This document shows, piece after piece, positions 17,608 through 27,815 of a stretch of DNA of 64,000 nucleotides (within the stretch, counting starts at the first letter, position 1; the number at the start of each line of letters is the position of its first letter). The stretch spans positions 101,206-165,205 of the forward strand of contig CAOKQZ010000001.1 of the NCBI GenBank assembly GCA_948471055.1, in the 5' to 3' direction. Made by a program: the position numbers and the translations under genes. The stretch comes from an uncultured Clostridium sp. GTDB lineage: Bacteria > Bacillota > Clostridia > TANB77 > CAG-508. The notes under the pieces were generated by a model. That model was not told the origin of the DNA and did no database searches. It saw only the letters and a program-made list of their open reading frames with translations.

Positions 17608-18474
17608 TTATTGATTATCGATTTCTTTAAACATGTTTAATAGCGTTTCTTTCATAAATTCTGCGGAAGTAATTGGTGATACTTTTCCTGGAAGGGATAA
17701 TGCCCAGTTGAATTTTATTCCTAGTTCTTTTATGGCTTGCCTATCGACTCCTCCTGGGTTAGAGGCTAAATCAATAATTAAGGTATCTTTTTTTACTTCT
17801 TGTAACATGTCTTTGGTTAATACGATATAGGGGATGGTGTTAATAATAATGTCAAATCGGTTTAAGTTTTCTCTTAATTCGATTAGGTTAATTGGTTCAT
17901 ACCCATATGCTTTAATCCATGCTAAGTCTGTGGTTTTTCTTGCTTCGCAGGCTACTTTGGCACCTATGCCATCTAGCATTTTGGATAATACTTTTCCAAT
18001 TCGCCCAAACCCTAGGACTAATACGTTGTTACCATGTAAATTTTTTGGTGTTTCATTAATGGCGATTTGAATGGCTCCTTCTGCAGTGGAAATCGCGTTT
18101 AGTACAGCAAGTTCTTCTCTTTTAATAATATCTAACAAGGTAATATCTTTTTCTTCTACCATTTGATAGACTTCTGGTTTTATGGAACCAGCAATAAAGG
18201 TCTTTCCTCCAATTTGGTTTACTAATTCTTCTACTTGTATTTTGGTATCACTAAAGGGGGTGTTTAATTGTTGACCAGTCGTGGATAATGGTAATGGTCC
18301 TAGTACAATATCTGCGTTTTGAATACATTCGGATATGGAATTTGTGTGGGTATCTTTTATTTCAGTGGCTTTTTCTAAGGCATAGGTTTTTACTTGGTAT
18401 TCTTCTTTTTGTAGCATTTCTACTAATTTTACAATTCGTAAATCTCCTCCAACAACGGCAATGTTTTTAATCAT
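17608..18474 (-). CDS. dpaA: Dipicolinate synthase subunit A
   Basis: 288 aa. An N-terminal dipicolinate-synthase domain (IAVVGGDLRIVKLVEML) is followed by a Rossmann NAD(P) domain with VLGFGRIGKVLSKML and the C-terminal INTIPYIVLTKDML and SLPGKVSPITSAEF. Together with DpaB it makes dipicolinic acid from the lysine-pathway intermediate in the mother cell for spore core dehydration. DpaB, usually the next gene, is not adjacent; uppP follows instead. Clostridia without a local dpaB are known, so the partner may be elsewhere. Confidence 0.92.
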   Translation of the reverse strand: MIKNIAVVGGDLRIVKLVEMLQKEEYQVKTYALEKATEIKDTHTNSISECIQNADIVLGPLPLSTTGQQLNTPFSDTKIQVEELVNQIGGKTFIAGSIKPEVYQMVEEKDITLLDIIKREELAVLNAISTAEGAIQIAINETPKNLHGNNVLVLGFGRIGKVLSKMLDGIGAKVACEARKTTDLAWIKAYGYEPINLIELRENLNRFDIIINTIPYIVLTKDMLQEVKKDTLIIDLASNPGGVDRQAIKELGIKFNWALSLPGKVSPITSAEFMKETLLNMFKEIDNQ

Positions 18475-18576
18475 TCTCTCACATTCCTTTCCTATTTTTT
18501 ATCTTCTTATTATTTTATTCGGGTTTTAATTGGATTATTCTTGTTTGTTTTGTTCATTCTTATTGCTTCTTTTTTA

Positions 18577-18622
18577 GAACCCCCAGTCACCTTCGGTGAC
18601 AGCCCCCTTAAGTAAAGGGGCC
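18577..18622. repeat. Half copy of palindromic element, family 1
   Basis: GAACCCCCAGTC, a small hairpin TCACCTTCGGTGA and the arm CAGCCCCCTTAAGTAAAGGGGCC. It lies between dpaA and the TPR gene and may also work as a terminator. Confidence 0.75.
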
Positions 18623-18670
18623 TTTATTCTTCTTCAATTAGTCTTTTCTTGCTATATATATCCCTTGTCT

Positions 18671-19871
18671 TTAATCTTCTCGTTCTCTTTGTTGTTCGAT
18701 TTCTTTACTTTTTTCTTTTTTTATTTTTTGGTCGTTATGGCTTAATTTTCCTACTAGTTTTGTGGTTTCTTCTAAGTGCTTTTTTGCCTTTTTTTCTTTT
18801 TTGGTTAAGGTTTGTTTTCTTGGTTCTACTTCTTCTAAGTTTGGGAAGTGGAGGTATGGTTTTATGGGGATAAATAATGGTTCTGCTTCTGCTTTTTTGT
18901 AAATATGGGCATCAATTTCAATAGCTACATTTAAGAATTTGATGGCATTTTCCTTGTCCCCTCGAATGACATAGATTTTGGCTAGCTGGTAATATGCTTC
19001 TGGTTCTAGTTCTTCGCTTTCTAAGCTTTTCATGTAATATTTTTCTGCCTCTTCTAAATCGTTATAAATAAAGTTGATTTGTGCTAGGTTGTAATATGAA
19101 TTGTATAATAAGGTATTAATCGCCGCTGCTTTTTCATAACATATTTTCGCATTTTGAAAGTCATTTAACATGGTATAGACAATTCCCATATTATAGTATA
19201 ATTCATAACTTGCTGGATTGTATTTTATGGCATCATTATAGATATTGGCTGCCTCTTTATAACGTTCTTGTTCACAATAAATATCTCCTAAAAGTTCTGT
19301 TGCTTCTAACATTTCTGGCTTTTTGTGTAATAAGGTTTCTAGCATTTGGCTTGCTTCTTCCTTTTTCCCAAGTTCATTTAATAAAAAAGAAATACGGTAA
19401 TAGGCCTGGTAATCTTGCCTATTGCAATCAATTACTTGTACATATTCATCAATGGCTTTTCGCATGCCACCCTCTTTTTCATAAATTTCGGCTAGCATTT
19501 TATGCCCTATATAACTTTGTGGATATTTTTCTACAAGCTTTGCTAAAAAGTTTTTAGCAAGTTTGGTATGATTAAAAAGTAATGCTATTTTACTAAGAGC
19601 AAGATAAATTAGTTCTGAAAAATTAATGTTTTTCCATTCTATTCCAATAATGATAATAGGAAGAACAATGGATAATATATAAATCATCACTCGAATTCCG
19701 ATTGGTAATTGCAAGCGAAAAATAATCTCAATAAAATTAATGGCAATTCCGAAGCGCTTGCATACACAAAATTGCTACATAATTTACATCATTTCGCCTA
19801 ATCATTTTAAAAAACAAGATAACAAATAAAGAAAAAGCAAGTACATTGAAAATGATTTTTTCTGCTAACAT
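18671..19871 (-). CDS. Membrane-anchored tetratricopeptide-repeat protein, read through a +1 shift
   Basis: About 399 aa. The N-terminus has two or three hydrophobic helices (AEKIIFNVLAFSLFVILFF; IGIRVMIYILSIVLPIIIIG). They are followed by at least six TPR units, for example YIGHKMLAEIYEKEGGMRKA and YELYYNMGIVYTMLNDFQNA, and a Lys/Glu-rich tail. TPR arrays bind peptides or assemble complexes; the partner is unknown. The frame changes at 19748-19754 (sense CAA GCG CTT C GGA ATT). Only the shifted reading joins the ATG at 19871, in a good initiation context, to the TPR body. Without it the protein would start internally and lose one membrane helix. Confidence 0.8.
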
Positions 19872-20002
19872 GATTTTCCCCTTTCTTTTTTTCTAACACC
19901 TATTTTATGACATTTTTTCAAAAAAGTCCATAGTCTTGTAGAATAAAATGCAACTTCGTGTTATAATGTGTGCTAGATTACAAAATATGAGGAGTTTTAT
20001 TT

Positions 20003-20656
20003 ATGAAAATTGGATTTGATATTGATGATGTCATTACAGATACCTCATCTTCTATGAAAGATTATGTTATGAAATATGATGAAAATGGTGAGTTGAAAGC
20101 TAATATGGAAGATATTATGAGAGGCGATGCCTCTACCCCTTTTATTGAAAAATTTTTTGTTGATCATTTTCTTTCTATTGCGAAATCTGCCAAAGTAAAA
20201 GAACATGCCTATGAAGTCATACAAGACTTATTTGAAAATGGGAACGAAATTTATTTAATTACCGCTCGTGGTGAAGAACGAAAGATTTTTTATGGCGCAG
20301 AAGCACTTACTTTGGCTTATTTAAAAGAGCATGGTATTTGTTATACCGATATCGTGTTTAACTGTACCGATAAAGCAAAAGTTTGTAAGGATTATGGAAT
20401 TGACGTTATGGTAGATGATTCCATTAGACACTGCGAAGCAGTAAGAAATGCTGGTATTCGTAGTATTTTATTTACCTCTTGTGTAAATGAAGCACTTCCT
20501 ACTACGGTTACTAGAGTGAAGGATTGGTGGGAATTGGAAAAGGAACTTAAATACTCTGCAAAAAAGAACACGACCTCTGGTCGTGCTCTTTTTTCTAAGT
20601 ATTTCGAACTGGAAATTAGCAACATCCTCTTCCGCATCCACATCCACAGTTTGTGA
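20003..20656 (+). CDS. HAD-superfamily 5'-nucleotidase (NT5C type)
   Basis: HAD motifs are GFDIDDVITDTSSS, YLITARGEE and VMVDDSIRH; the family fold ends near WWELEKELK. It is related to the protein at 12721 but larger. The frame continues about 30 codons beyond the expected end, straight through a strong hairpin terminator (20560-20595) and into the convergent small gene at 20616. The last residues therefore look non-native, and the true end may have been altered by mutation. The substrate is probably a deoxynucleoside monophosphate. Good start context with GAGGAG. Confidence 0.82.
   Translation: MKIGFDIDDVITDTSSSMKDYVMKYDENGELKANMEDIMRGDASTPFIEKFFVDHFLSIAKSAKVKEHAYEVIQDLFENGNEIYLITARGEERKIFYGAEALTLAYLKEHGICYTDIVFNCTDKAKVCKDYGIDVMVDDSIRHCEAVRNAGIRSILFTSCVNEALPTTVTRVKDWWELEKELKYSAKKNTTSGRALFSKYFELEISNILFRIHIHSL
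20560..20595. terminator. Bidirectional terminator
   Basis: AGAACACGACC and GGTCGTGCTCT form a stem around TCT, with A- and T-runs on both sides. It serves the nucleotidase gene and the convergent Cys-rich gene. Confidence 0.75.
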
Positions 20657-20783
20657 ATAATAGTAAGAATATAATGATGAAGAATAGTATTTCGCTATCA
20701 CCACAACCACCGAAAAGTCCTCCTAGACCGCAGTTATTGTTGTTGCATCCGCAGTTACATCCACAGTTTCTTGATTCATCCAT
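20616..20783 (-). CDS. Small Cys/Gly-rich protein with one membrane helix (55 aa)
   Basis: The sequence starts MDESRNCGCNCGCNNNNCG, has a hydrophobic middle (EILFFIIIFLLLF) and ends NCGCGCGRGCC. Short proteins of this composition are common in clostridia and are often annotated as high-cysteine chorion-class proteins, a name without functional meaning. The CGC clusters could bind metal or form disulfide lattices on spores. AAGGAGGG precedes the ATG. Monocistronic, ending at the shared terminator. Confidence 0.72.
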   Translation of the reverse strand: MDESRNCGCNCGCNNNNCGLGGLFGGCGDSEILFFIIIFLLLFTNCGCGCGRGCC

Positions 20784-20885
20784 TGTTTTTTCCCTCCTTG
20801 TTTGTTTTTATATGATATAGTATGAATTTTTTGAAATTTGTGTTACAATGTAGATGAAAAAAAATTTTTTCTAGAGGTATATTAC

Positions 20886-23313
20886 ATGAATCATATTGAA
20901 TTATTAGCACCAGTTGGTGATTTTGAGTGTTTAAAGGCTGCTGTACAAAATGGTGCAGATGCTGTTTATTTGGGGGCTTCTATGTTTAGTGCTAGGGCTT
21001 CTGCTAAGAATTTTGATTTACACGAACTAGAAGAGGCTGTTTCCTATGCTCATTTACGTGGTGTAAAAGTGCATTTGGCTTTAAATACGTTATTAAAAAA
21101 TGAGGAATTAGAGGAGGCTCTTGTTCTTTCCAAACATGCTTATGAAATGGGAATTGATGCCCTTATTGTACAAGATTTTGGGCTATGTTCTATTTTAAGA
21201 AAAAAATTTCCCGACCTTCCTTTGCATGCTAGTACACAGATGAGCATTCATAATTTAGAAGGTGTGACCGAGCTAGAAAATTTAGGTTTTTCTAGGGTTG
21301 TGCTATCTCGTGAGACTTCTGTAACAGAATTAGAGTTTATTAAAAACCACTCCAATATTGAACTTGAAGTGTTTATTCATGGTGCCCTTTGTGTTTCTTA
21401 CTCTGGGCAATGTCTTATTTCTAGTATGATTGGTGGACGTTCCCGGAAATCGTGGAAGATGTGCACAAGCTTGCAGACTTCCCTATGAGTTAATCGTAAA
21501 ATCCAATAAAGAAATTTGTATGGATAAGGGGTACATTTTAAGCCCAAAGGATTTATGTGGTATTTCGTATATTCCAGAATTAATCCGTATGGGAATTTCG
21601 TCTTTAAAAATAGAAGGACGTATGAAAACACCTGAATATGTAGCAACCGTTACCCGAATTTACCGAAAATATATTGACCTTGCTTATTCAGAGGAAGAAT
21701 TTGTTTTTGATGTACAAGATGAAAAAGATTTATTACAAGTATTTAATCGTGGCGGTTTTTCTACTGGTCACTTAAGTAGCGAACCAAACCGTAGCCTTGT
21801 TTTTAAAGAAAAGCCAAACAATATGGGAATTTACATTGGAAATGTAGCAAACTATAATGCTAAAAAAGGCCATATCACATTAAATTTGAATGATAATTTA
21901 ACTATTGGTGATACGATTTGTTTTGAGAAGGAAGAAACCAAATATCGTATTTCTGAATTAATGATGGGTGAAAAAAATATTGATTATGCGACAAAAGAGT
22001 CTTTGGTTACCATTGGAAGAATGAAAGGAAATATTGCCCCCGGGGATAAGATTTATAAATTAGATAGTAAGACTTTGTTAAATAAAACAAAAGCTACCTA
22101 TGTAGATGAATTTAGGAAGCATGCTTTATCGTGTTCTATTTTAGTGCATAAAGATACACCTGTTACGATTTCGGTTTGGGATAATACGGGCTTAAAAGTG
22201 GATTATCAATCCGATCTTCTTCCAACAACTGCAAAAAGCCAGCCAATTACCAAAGAGCGTATCATCACCCAGTTTTCCAAAACAGGAAATACACCTTTTG
22301 ATTTTGAACATTTTACCATCAATTTGGAAAAGGATGTTTATTTAAGTGTTCGTGATATGAATGAGCTTCGTCGTAAGGTATTAGAAAAAGTAACCAAGGT
22401 AATCATTGGAAACTTTCGAAGAACTCCTAAAAAAGACATCGTGGTATCACAAGATTTTGGTATTCCTGTGAATAGTACCTCTACCCATATCGCCTCTACT
22501 ACCTCAGGAAAGCAAATTTCTCTTTTGTTAAATACCTTAGATGTAAATGCCAATTATGGAGAACTGGAACAGGTTGAACGCGTTTACATTCCTCTATCGT
22601 ATTTTTCTATGGGGGAATATGCCAATATTCTAAAACTCATTTCAAACCAGTTTGATACGTATATTTACATGCCAACGATTATTAAATCCAATTATCGAAA
22701 CTTGTTTACAACCCATATTGATAAGGCTTTAGAGGATTTTCGAATAAAGGGGTTTGTGGTTTCCAATTTAGGCACTCTTACCATGTTGGAGCCTTATAAG
22801 AAGAACTATGAATTCATTGGAAATTATACCTTAAATGTGTTTAACCAAGCCTCAGCGCATGCTTATCATGATTTAGGATTATCTACAATTACCTTATCTC
22901 CTGAATTAAATAAGGAGCATGTAGCAAAGCTTGCAAGTAACTGTCCTTTTGGAAGTGAACTAATCGTTTATGGAAAAACACCGGTTATGACACTTGGGTA
23001 TTGTGTGCTTGGAAAGTCCAATAAGTGTTACCCAAATTGTAAGGCTTTGTGTAAAAGCAAAAATGATTATTATTTAAAAGACCGCCTAGGGCTTTATTTC
23101 CGAGTAGTAGCCGATAACGTACAAACCATAAATACGGTTTATAACAGTAAAATTACCTCTTTGGATTATTCCGGATTACCAATCCGTTCGGTACGAATTG
23201 ATATATTAGATGAAAATTTATTAGAAATAAATCATATTATTGAAACAGTCCGTAAAGAAAAAAGATTAGAAGGAAAAGATTACACAAACGCAAATTTCAT
23301 TCGTGAGGTGTAG
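20886..23313 (+). CDS. U32 family peptidase (tRNA hydroxylation/collagenase-like), read through a +1 shift
   Basis: About 808 aa. The N-terminus ELLAPVGDFECLKAAVQNGADAVYLG is diagnostic, and the family core GRSGNRGRCAQACRLPYEL contains the cysteines thought to bind a cluster. A long C-terminal extension (the DUF3656-type region) ends with cysteines in LGKSNKCYPNCKALCKSKND. Relatives hydroxylate tRNA uridine or degrade collagen. The frame changes at 21441-21447 (sense CGT TCC C GGA AAT), in the middle of that most conserved motif. Both halves are otherwise uninterrupted over 800 codons. I chose the ATG at 20886 because MNHIELLAPVGDF is the family start. Confidence 0.9.
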
Positions 23314-23623
23314 GGATTGGATTTTTGCTTAAATTTATGATTAATTCCATGTTGTCATCGTTTGCGGATTTATTCTTACGAATTTGTCCGCATTTTTTGC
23401 ATTTGAATACAATAACATATCCTTTTTTGGGATTGTTTTCGATACCGATGGGCTCTAGGTCACCGTGGCATTCTTCGGCACGGTCTCCTGGGTTTTTGTC
23501 CACATGTTTGGAGTGTAAACAATGTGGGCAATGGTTTCTACAGGTGTAGCCTAGTTTTGGCACTGTTTTGCCACAATTGTCGCATATAAATTCTTCGTCT
23601 ATTTCGGTAAATTTTCTTAACAT
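23297..23623 (-). CDS. RNHCP domain zinc-ribbon protein
   Basis: 108 aa with CxxC pairs in FICDNCGKTV, the signature TCRNHCPHCLHSKHVD that gives the domain its name, and FKCKKCGQIRKNKS near the end. It is expected to bind zinc; the biological role is unknown. It overlaps the 3' end of the U32 gene by 17 bases tail to tail. Length equals that of the family. Confidence 0.88.
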   Translation of the reverse strand: MLRKFTEIDEEFICDNCGKTVPKLGYTCRNHCPHCLHSKHVDKNPGDRAEECHGDLEPIGIENNPKKGYVIVFKCKKCGQIRKNKSANDDNMELIINLSKNPIPTPHE

Positions 23624-23640
23624 ATTCTCTCCTCTTTATT

Positions 23641-23716
23641 GTATACGAACGGACCTTGTGTCTGTTCCTATTTTTTCAAATGTGCGAGCGGACACGAGGT
23701 CCGCCCCTACGTATAT
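23641..23716. repeat. Imperfect inverted repeat with GGACC/GGTCC arms
   Basis: GAACGGACCTTGTGTC and GACACGAGGTCCGCCC pair across 20 bases, with outer GTATACG/CGTATAT. Similar elements are frequent between genes in gut Firmicutes. Probably a mobile palindromic repeat, possibly used as a terminator. Confidence 0.55.
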
Positions 23717-23717
23717 T

Positions 23718-25358
23718 TTAATCCGCAAGAAGACTTCCTCCTATGAATTCACGAATCAGTGAGGTTTTGGGAATGGCGTCTTGTGGGATGGATTCAAAGT
23801 AGCTAAGCAAACGAATTAGTCTGGTTGCTTCTGCGTATTCTGGTTCGGTATTGGTAATTTGTTTTAAGAGTGGCAAGGCATAATCTTTTAGCACCCCCAA
23901 TTCATAAATCAATGAAGAATTAAACATGTTGTCTGCCTCTTCTTGGTATGGGTAAATATATCGCTCTTCCCCACGATTTACTGAATACCACATTTTTATG
24001 GTATGTTTTGCACTATACCCCCTAAATTGATTGTCTCTTACAATTCTTCTTATTAAACGAGTGTCGGTTGTAGAAATACGGTTGTAGTAGTCAATATTTA
24101 GTACAGTTAGTGCACTAATATAAATTTTATATTTTTGCTCTTTGGGAATGGCACTGGTTAATTTATCATTTAAACAATGGATTCCTTCAATCACTAAAAT
24201 TTCGTCTTGGGCTAATTTCATGGTTTCTCCATTGTATTTCTTGTGTCCCACAGTAAAATCAAACGTTGGTACTTTAATTTCTTCCCCATTTAATAATTTT
24301 ACTAGGTGTTCATTAAATAATGTTACATCTAATGCTTCAATACATTCAAAATCGTAATTTCCTAGCTCATCTTTTGGGTTTTCTTCTCGTTCTACAAAAT
24401 AATTATCAACCGATATGGTAACTGGTTTTAACCCATTTAAACGTAACTGAAAACCTAGACGTTTCGCAAAAGTTGTTTTTCCTGAAGAAGATGGACCTGC
24501 AATTAAAATTACTTTTACTTGTTTATCGTTTGCAATATGGTCTGCAAGGTCTGCTATCTTTTTTTCATGTAGGCTTTCGGATAACAAAATAGCATCTTGT
24601 GCCTCGTCCCTTTTGGCTTCCCTATTCAATTTGTAAATCGTATTAATTCCGATTAATTTATAGATGTCCTCATATTCATCTAAGGTTGCTACTAGCTTTT
24701 TATTTTCTACAAATGGACTCAGTTTGGTTGGTGTTTTCCAATTGGGATAACGCACAATAAACCCATCTTTGTATTTTACAATATCATACACTTTTGTATA
24801 TCCTGTCGAAATTGGCATAACTCCAAAGAAATAGTTGAAATATTCTTCACAATAATATAAAGATGCCCCATATGGTGTATCTTGTGCAATTTGTATTTTT
24901 CCTTTTAAGGTTTTCTCCTTTTCGTAAAACTCTTCTGCCTCTTGTCTTGTCATTTTTACTTTTCGAATTTCTAAATCCTTATCAATTATTTCGCTCATTC
25001 GTTTACGAATATTTTCAATCATTTCTTCTGTCATTTCCATATTGTCTAATTCACAAAACATCGCATTGGATAACTGATAATTCACGGTTAAAAGAGCTTC
25101 TGGGTATAACTCATTTAATGCTTTTGCCATAATATACATGATACCTCTTATATAAATCATCATACCATCTTTGCAGTTTAAATCAATTAATTCTACCTTG
25201 GCATCTTCAGTTAATTTCAAATTCAAACTTCTAACTTCATTATTCACTTTACAAGCAATGACTTCTGTTTTTGCCTGCTTAATTTCCCCTTCTAACAATT
25301 CATAAACTGTTATTCCTGAAGTTGCTTCTATATTTTGATTTTCATATGTGATTTTCAT
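23718..25358 (-). CDS. Uridine-kinase-like nucleoside kinase with N-terminal TGS-type domain
   Basis: 546 aa. The first 60 residues resemble a TGS/ubiquitin-like domain (GITVYELLEGEIKQ), followed by a threonyl-tRNA-synthetase-like second domain without the catalytic core (PYGASLYYCEEYFNYFFG). The C-terminal P-loop kinase has LIAGPSSSGKTTFAKRL, VEREENPKDELGNYDF and VIEGIHCLND. This fusion is widespread in clostridia and annotated as nucleoside kinase or uridine kinase; the substrate is unproven. Full length, single gene. Confidence 0.9.
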   Translation of the reverse strand: MKITYENQNIEATSGITVYELLEGEIKQAKTEVIACKVNNEVRSLNLKLTEDAKVELIDLNCKDGMMIYIRGIMYIMAKALNELYPEALLTVNYQLSNAMFCELDNMEMTEEMIENIRKRMSEIIDKDLEIRKVKMTRQEAEEFYEKEKTLKGKIQIAQDTPYGASLYYCEEYFNYFFGVMPISTGYTKVYDIVKYKDGFIVRYPNWKTPTKLSPFVENKKLVATLDEYEDIYKLIGINTIYKLNREAKRDEAQDAILLSESLHEKKIADLADHIANDKQVKVILIAGPSSSGKTTFAKRLGFQLRLNGLKPVTISVDNYFVEREENPKDELGNYDFECIEALDVTLFNEHLVKLLNGEEIKVPTFDFTVGHKKYNGETMKLAQDEILVIEGIHCLNDKLTSAIPKEQKYKIYISALTVLNIDYYNRISTTDTRLIRRIVRDNQFRGYSAKHTIKMWYSVNRGEERYIYPYQEEADNMFNSSLIYELGVLKDYALPLLKQITNTEPEYAEATRLIRLLSYFESIPQDAIPKTSLIREFIGGSLLAD

Positions 25359-25565
25359 CTTTTATTCTCATTCCTTTCGCCAAAAGGCATAACATTTTTA
25401 ACGTTTCCTTGTTGGTAGACAATATTTCTTTTACTATATTCTTCTAATTTTAATACCCTTATTGTAACATAGGGATTTTTTAAAATCAACTAGTATTTGG
25501 TATATTTTGCTAAGTATGTGGATATACTGTCATTAACAAAAGATTTTTTAAGGGAGGTACAAGCT

Positions 25566-25751
25566 ATGAATTTGGAGCGATTACATGTAATGTTAAATAA
25601 TAAGGAAAAAGTGAATGTGTATTATGATGAAAGACCTGTATGGGTACAAGAAGTACATGATAATATTGCGAAGGTTAGTTTTATTGATAATTTTGAAGAA
25701 AAAGATGTTTATATTGAGGATTTGTATGAGAATGATTTATATAATAAATAA
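25566..25751 (+). CDS. Small acid-soluble spore protein, SspH-like
   Basis: 61 aa beginning MNLERLHVMLNNKEKVNVYY, then PVWVQEVHDNIAKVSF. This matches the H-type spore protein pattern (leader helix, a short gap, strand PVWIE-like). H-type SASPs are made in the forespore and sit in the spore core. GGGAGG precedes the ATG. A TATACT-like box upstream could belong to a forespore sigma factor, but I cannot assign it. Confidence 0.75.
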   Translation: MNLERLHVMLNNKEKVNVYYDERPVWVQEVHDNIAKVSFIDNFEEKDVYIEDLYENDLYNK

Positions 25752-25766
25752 AAATTTTTTTAGGAT

Positions 25767-25803
25767 AAAAAGCAAAGAAGGGCTTACGCCCTCTTTGCTT
25801 TTT
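25767..25803. terminator. Bidirectional terminator
   Basis: AGCAAAGAAGGGC and GCCCTCTTTGCT form a stem around TTAC, with T-runs on both sides. It sits between the convergent SspH-like gene and the gene at 25784, overlapping the latter's last codons. Confidence 0.75.
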
Positions 25804-26167
25804 GTTTTGGTGGATATATCCCCCTATTTTCGGTTATTGCCAAATACACTTTCTTTACGGGTTTGTCAAATTTTCCGTTTGCTGTAGAAAAATGCTTTAC
25901 TGGTTCTGATTTTATATGAACCCTGCCTTCTGCATTAATTGCATCAATTAATTCTTCAATGCTCCTTTGTTGTTTTTTGTTTTCCCAAACTAATTCTTCA
26001 AACACCTCTCTTACAAGGTTATCATACCTCTTCGTATGGTTTGTATACCTTCCAATAAGAGTATTTTCTCCCTTGGTTGTTAAGCACCGAAATAAATTGG
26101 GAACCCGTTCGTATTCGTCTGGCATTGTTACCTCTTGTTGTAAAATTTTCTCCGTTTTTTGTAACAT
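25784..26167 (-). CDS. Hypothetical protein, 127 aa
   Basis: I do not recognise this protein. It has a polar N-terminal helix, a central part rich in Arg/Glu (LVREVFEELVWENKKQQRSIEEL), and a basic C-terminus (PPKQKAKRA). A ribosome-binding site (GGAGGG) precedes the ATG. It contains two in-frame CGG codons (26087-26089 and 26105-26107) that must mean arginine to keep the frame; a +1 shift at either leads quickly to a stop. This sets it apart from the conserved genes here and may mean recent acquisition. Confidence 0.6.
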   Translation of the reverse strand: MLQKTEKILQQEVTMPDEYERVPNLFRCLTTKGENTLIGRYTNHTKRYDNLVREVFEELVWENKKQQRSIEELIDAINAEGRVHIKSEPVKHFSTANGKFDKPVKKVYLAITENRGIYPPKQKAKRA

Positions 26168-26246
26168 TCTTAATAACCCTCCTTGGCTTCTTTATTGAAC
26201 ACCAAGAAGCATTATAGCTCATTTTTTATGTTTTGTGAATACTTTT

Positions 26247-27632
26247 TTAAAATTTTATTTTTTCTTCTATCCATGCTTTTAGCTCTGGAATTTTAACTCT
26301 TACTTGTTCCATGGTATCACGGTCACGAATGGTTACACTTTCGTCTTCTAAAGTATCAAAGTCGATAGTAATACAGTATGGTGTTCCAATTTCGTCTTCT
26401 CTACGGTAACGTTTTCCAATGGAACCTGCTTCATCATAGTCACACATGAAATCTTCGGATAAACTTTCAAATACTTCTTCTGCTTTTTCGGATAGTTTTT
26501 TGGATAGTGGTAATATTGCTACTTTGTATGGGGCAAGTGCTGGGTGTAAATGTAGTACGGTTCGAGTATCTCCTTCGGCTATGGTTTCTTCTTCGTAAGC
26601 ATTACATAGCATAGCAAGGAATATTCGGTCTACTCCAACGGCTGGTTCTATACAATATGGTACATATCGTTCGTTTGTTTCTAAATCTAAATAGGTTAGG
26701 TCTTCTTTGGAAGCCTCCATGTGTCTTGATAAATCATAATCGGTTCTATCGGCAATTCCCCATAGTTCTCCCCATCCAAATGGGAATAAGAATTCTATGT
26801 CTGTGGTTCCTTTACTGTAGAAGGATAATTCTTCTTTGGAGTGTTCTCGAAGGCGTAAGTTTTCTTCTTTGATGCCTAAGTTTAACAACCAATTTTTACA
26901 GAAGTTTTTCCAATATTCATACCATTCTAAGTCGGTTCCTGGTTTGCAGAAAAACTCTAGTTCCATTTGTTCAAATTCTCTGGTACGGAAAATGAAGTTT
27001 CCTGGTGTAATTTCATTTCTAAAAGAACGTCCCATTTGTCCAATTCCCATTGGCATTTTTCTTCTTGTGGTTCTTAGTACATTTTTAAAATCTACAAACA
27101 TTCCTTGTGCGGTTTCTGGTCTTAAATATACTTCCGATTTTGCATCTTCTGTTACTCCCATGTAGCTTTTAAACATTAAATTAAATTGTCGTATTTCCGT
27201 AAAGTCCATTTTTCCGCAAGCTGGACATACAATGTTATTTTCTTTTATATAATCCACCAATTGCTCATTGGTCCAACCATCTAATCCTGCCATTTCTTTT
27301 CCTTTGCTAAATGCCCATTCTTCAATTAGTTTATCGGCTCTATGTCTTGTTTTACAAGCTTTACAATCAATTAATGGGTCGGAAAAACCTCCTACATGCC
27401 CTGTCGTTACCCATACTTGTGGGTTCATAATAATGGCTGCATCAATTCCTACATTATAGCGATTTGTTTTAATAAATTTTTTCCACCATGCATCTTTAAT
27501 ATTCTTTTTTAATTCTGCCCCTAATGGACCATAATCCCATGAATTAGCAAGCCCTCCATAGATTTCAGAACCTGGATACACAAATCCTCTTGCCTTACAT
27601 AAATTTACGATTTTTTCCATTGAATCTACCAT
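26247..27632 (-). CDS. glyS: Glycyl-tRNA synthetase (alpha2, class II)
   Basis: 461 aa single-chain enzyme of the eukaryotic/Gram-positive alpha2 type. Motif 2 is in [20 protein letters not shown], motif 3 in [16 protein letters not shown], followed by the C-terminal anticodon-binding domain ([21 protein letters not shown]). Four zinc-like cysteines occur (CKACKTRH and CPACGKMDF). The start at 27632 is chosen because [17 protein letters not shown] is the family N-terminus and AGAGGTG precedes it. It charges the glycine tRNA that would have to decode the CGGN sites proposed in this window. Confidence 0.97.
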   Translation of the reverse strand: MVDSMEKIVNLCKARGFVYPGSEIYGGLANSWDYGPLGAELKKNIKDAWWKKFIKTNRYNVGIDAAIIMNPQVWVTTGHVGGFSDPLIDCKACKTRHRADKLIEEWAFSKGKEMAGLDGWTNEQLVDYIKENNIVCPACGKMDFTEIRQFNLMFKSYMGVTEDAKSEVYLRPETAQGMFVDFKNVLRTTRRKMPMGIGQMGRSFRNEITPGNFIFRTREFEQMELEFFCKPGTDLEWYEYWKNFCKNWLLNLGIKEENLRLREHSKEELSFYSKGTTDIEFLFPFGWGELWGIADRTDYDLSRHMEASKEDLTYLDLETNERYVPYCIEPAVGVDRIFLAMLCNAYEEETIAEGDTRTVLHLHPALAPYKVAILPLSKKLSEKAEEVFESLSEDFMCDYDEAGSIGKRYRREDEIGTPYCITIDFDTLEDESVTIRDRDTMEQVRVKIPELKAWIEEKIKF

Positions 27633-27726
27633 AAAAACACCTCTTTTAATTTTTATTATTATACACAGTTTCCAAAAAATAGTCAATATTTTTTTGCGCT
27701 TTTATCTGTCTTTTTGTAAATACTGC

Positions 27727-27755
27727 TTGACATTTGTTTATATCTATGATACTAT
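27727..27755 (+). promoter_or_regulatory. Promoter of the coiled-coil gene
   Basis: Consensus TTGACA, 17 bases, TACTAT, 60 bases before the ATG at 27816. Confidence 0.65.
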
Positions 27756-27815
27756 TTTTCTTGGTCATTACCATTGGGAGTTTGAACTATTTTTAAAAAA
27801 AGGAGGTGAAGCCCA

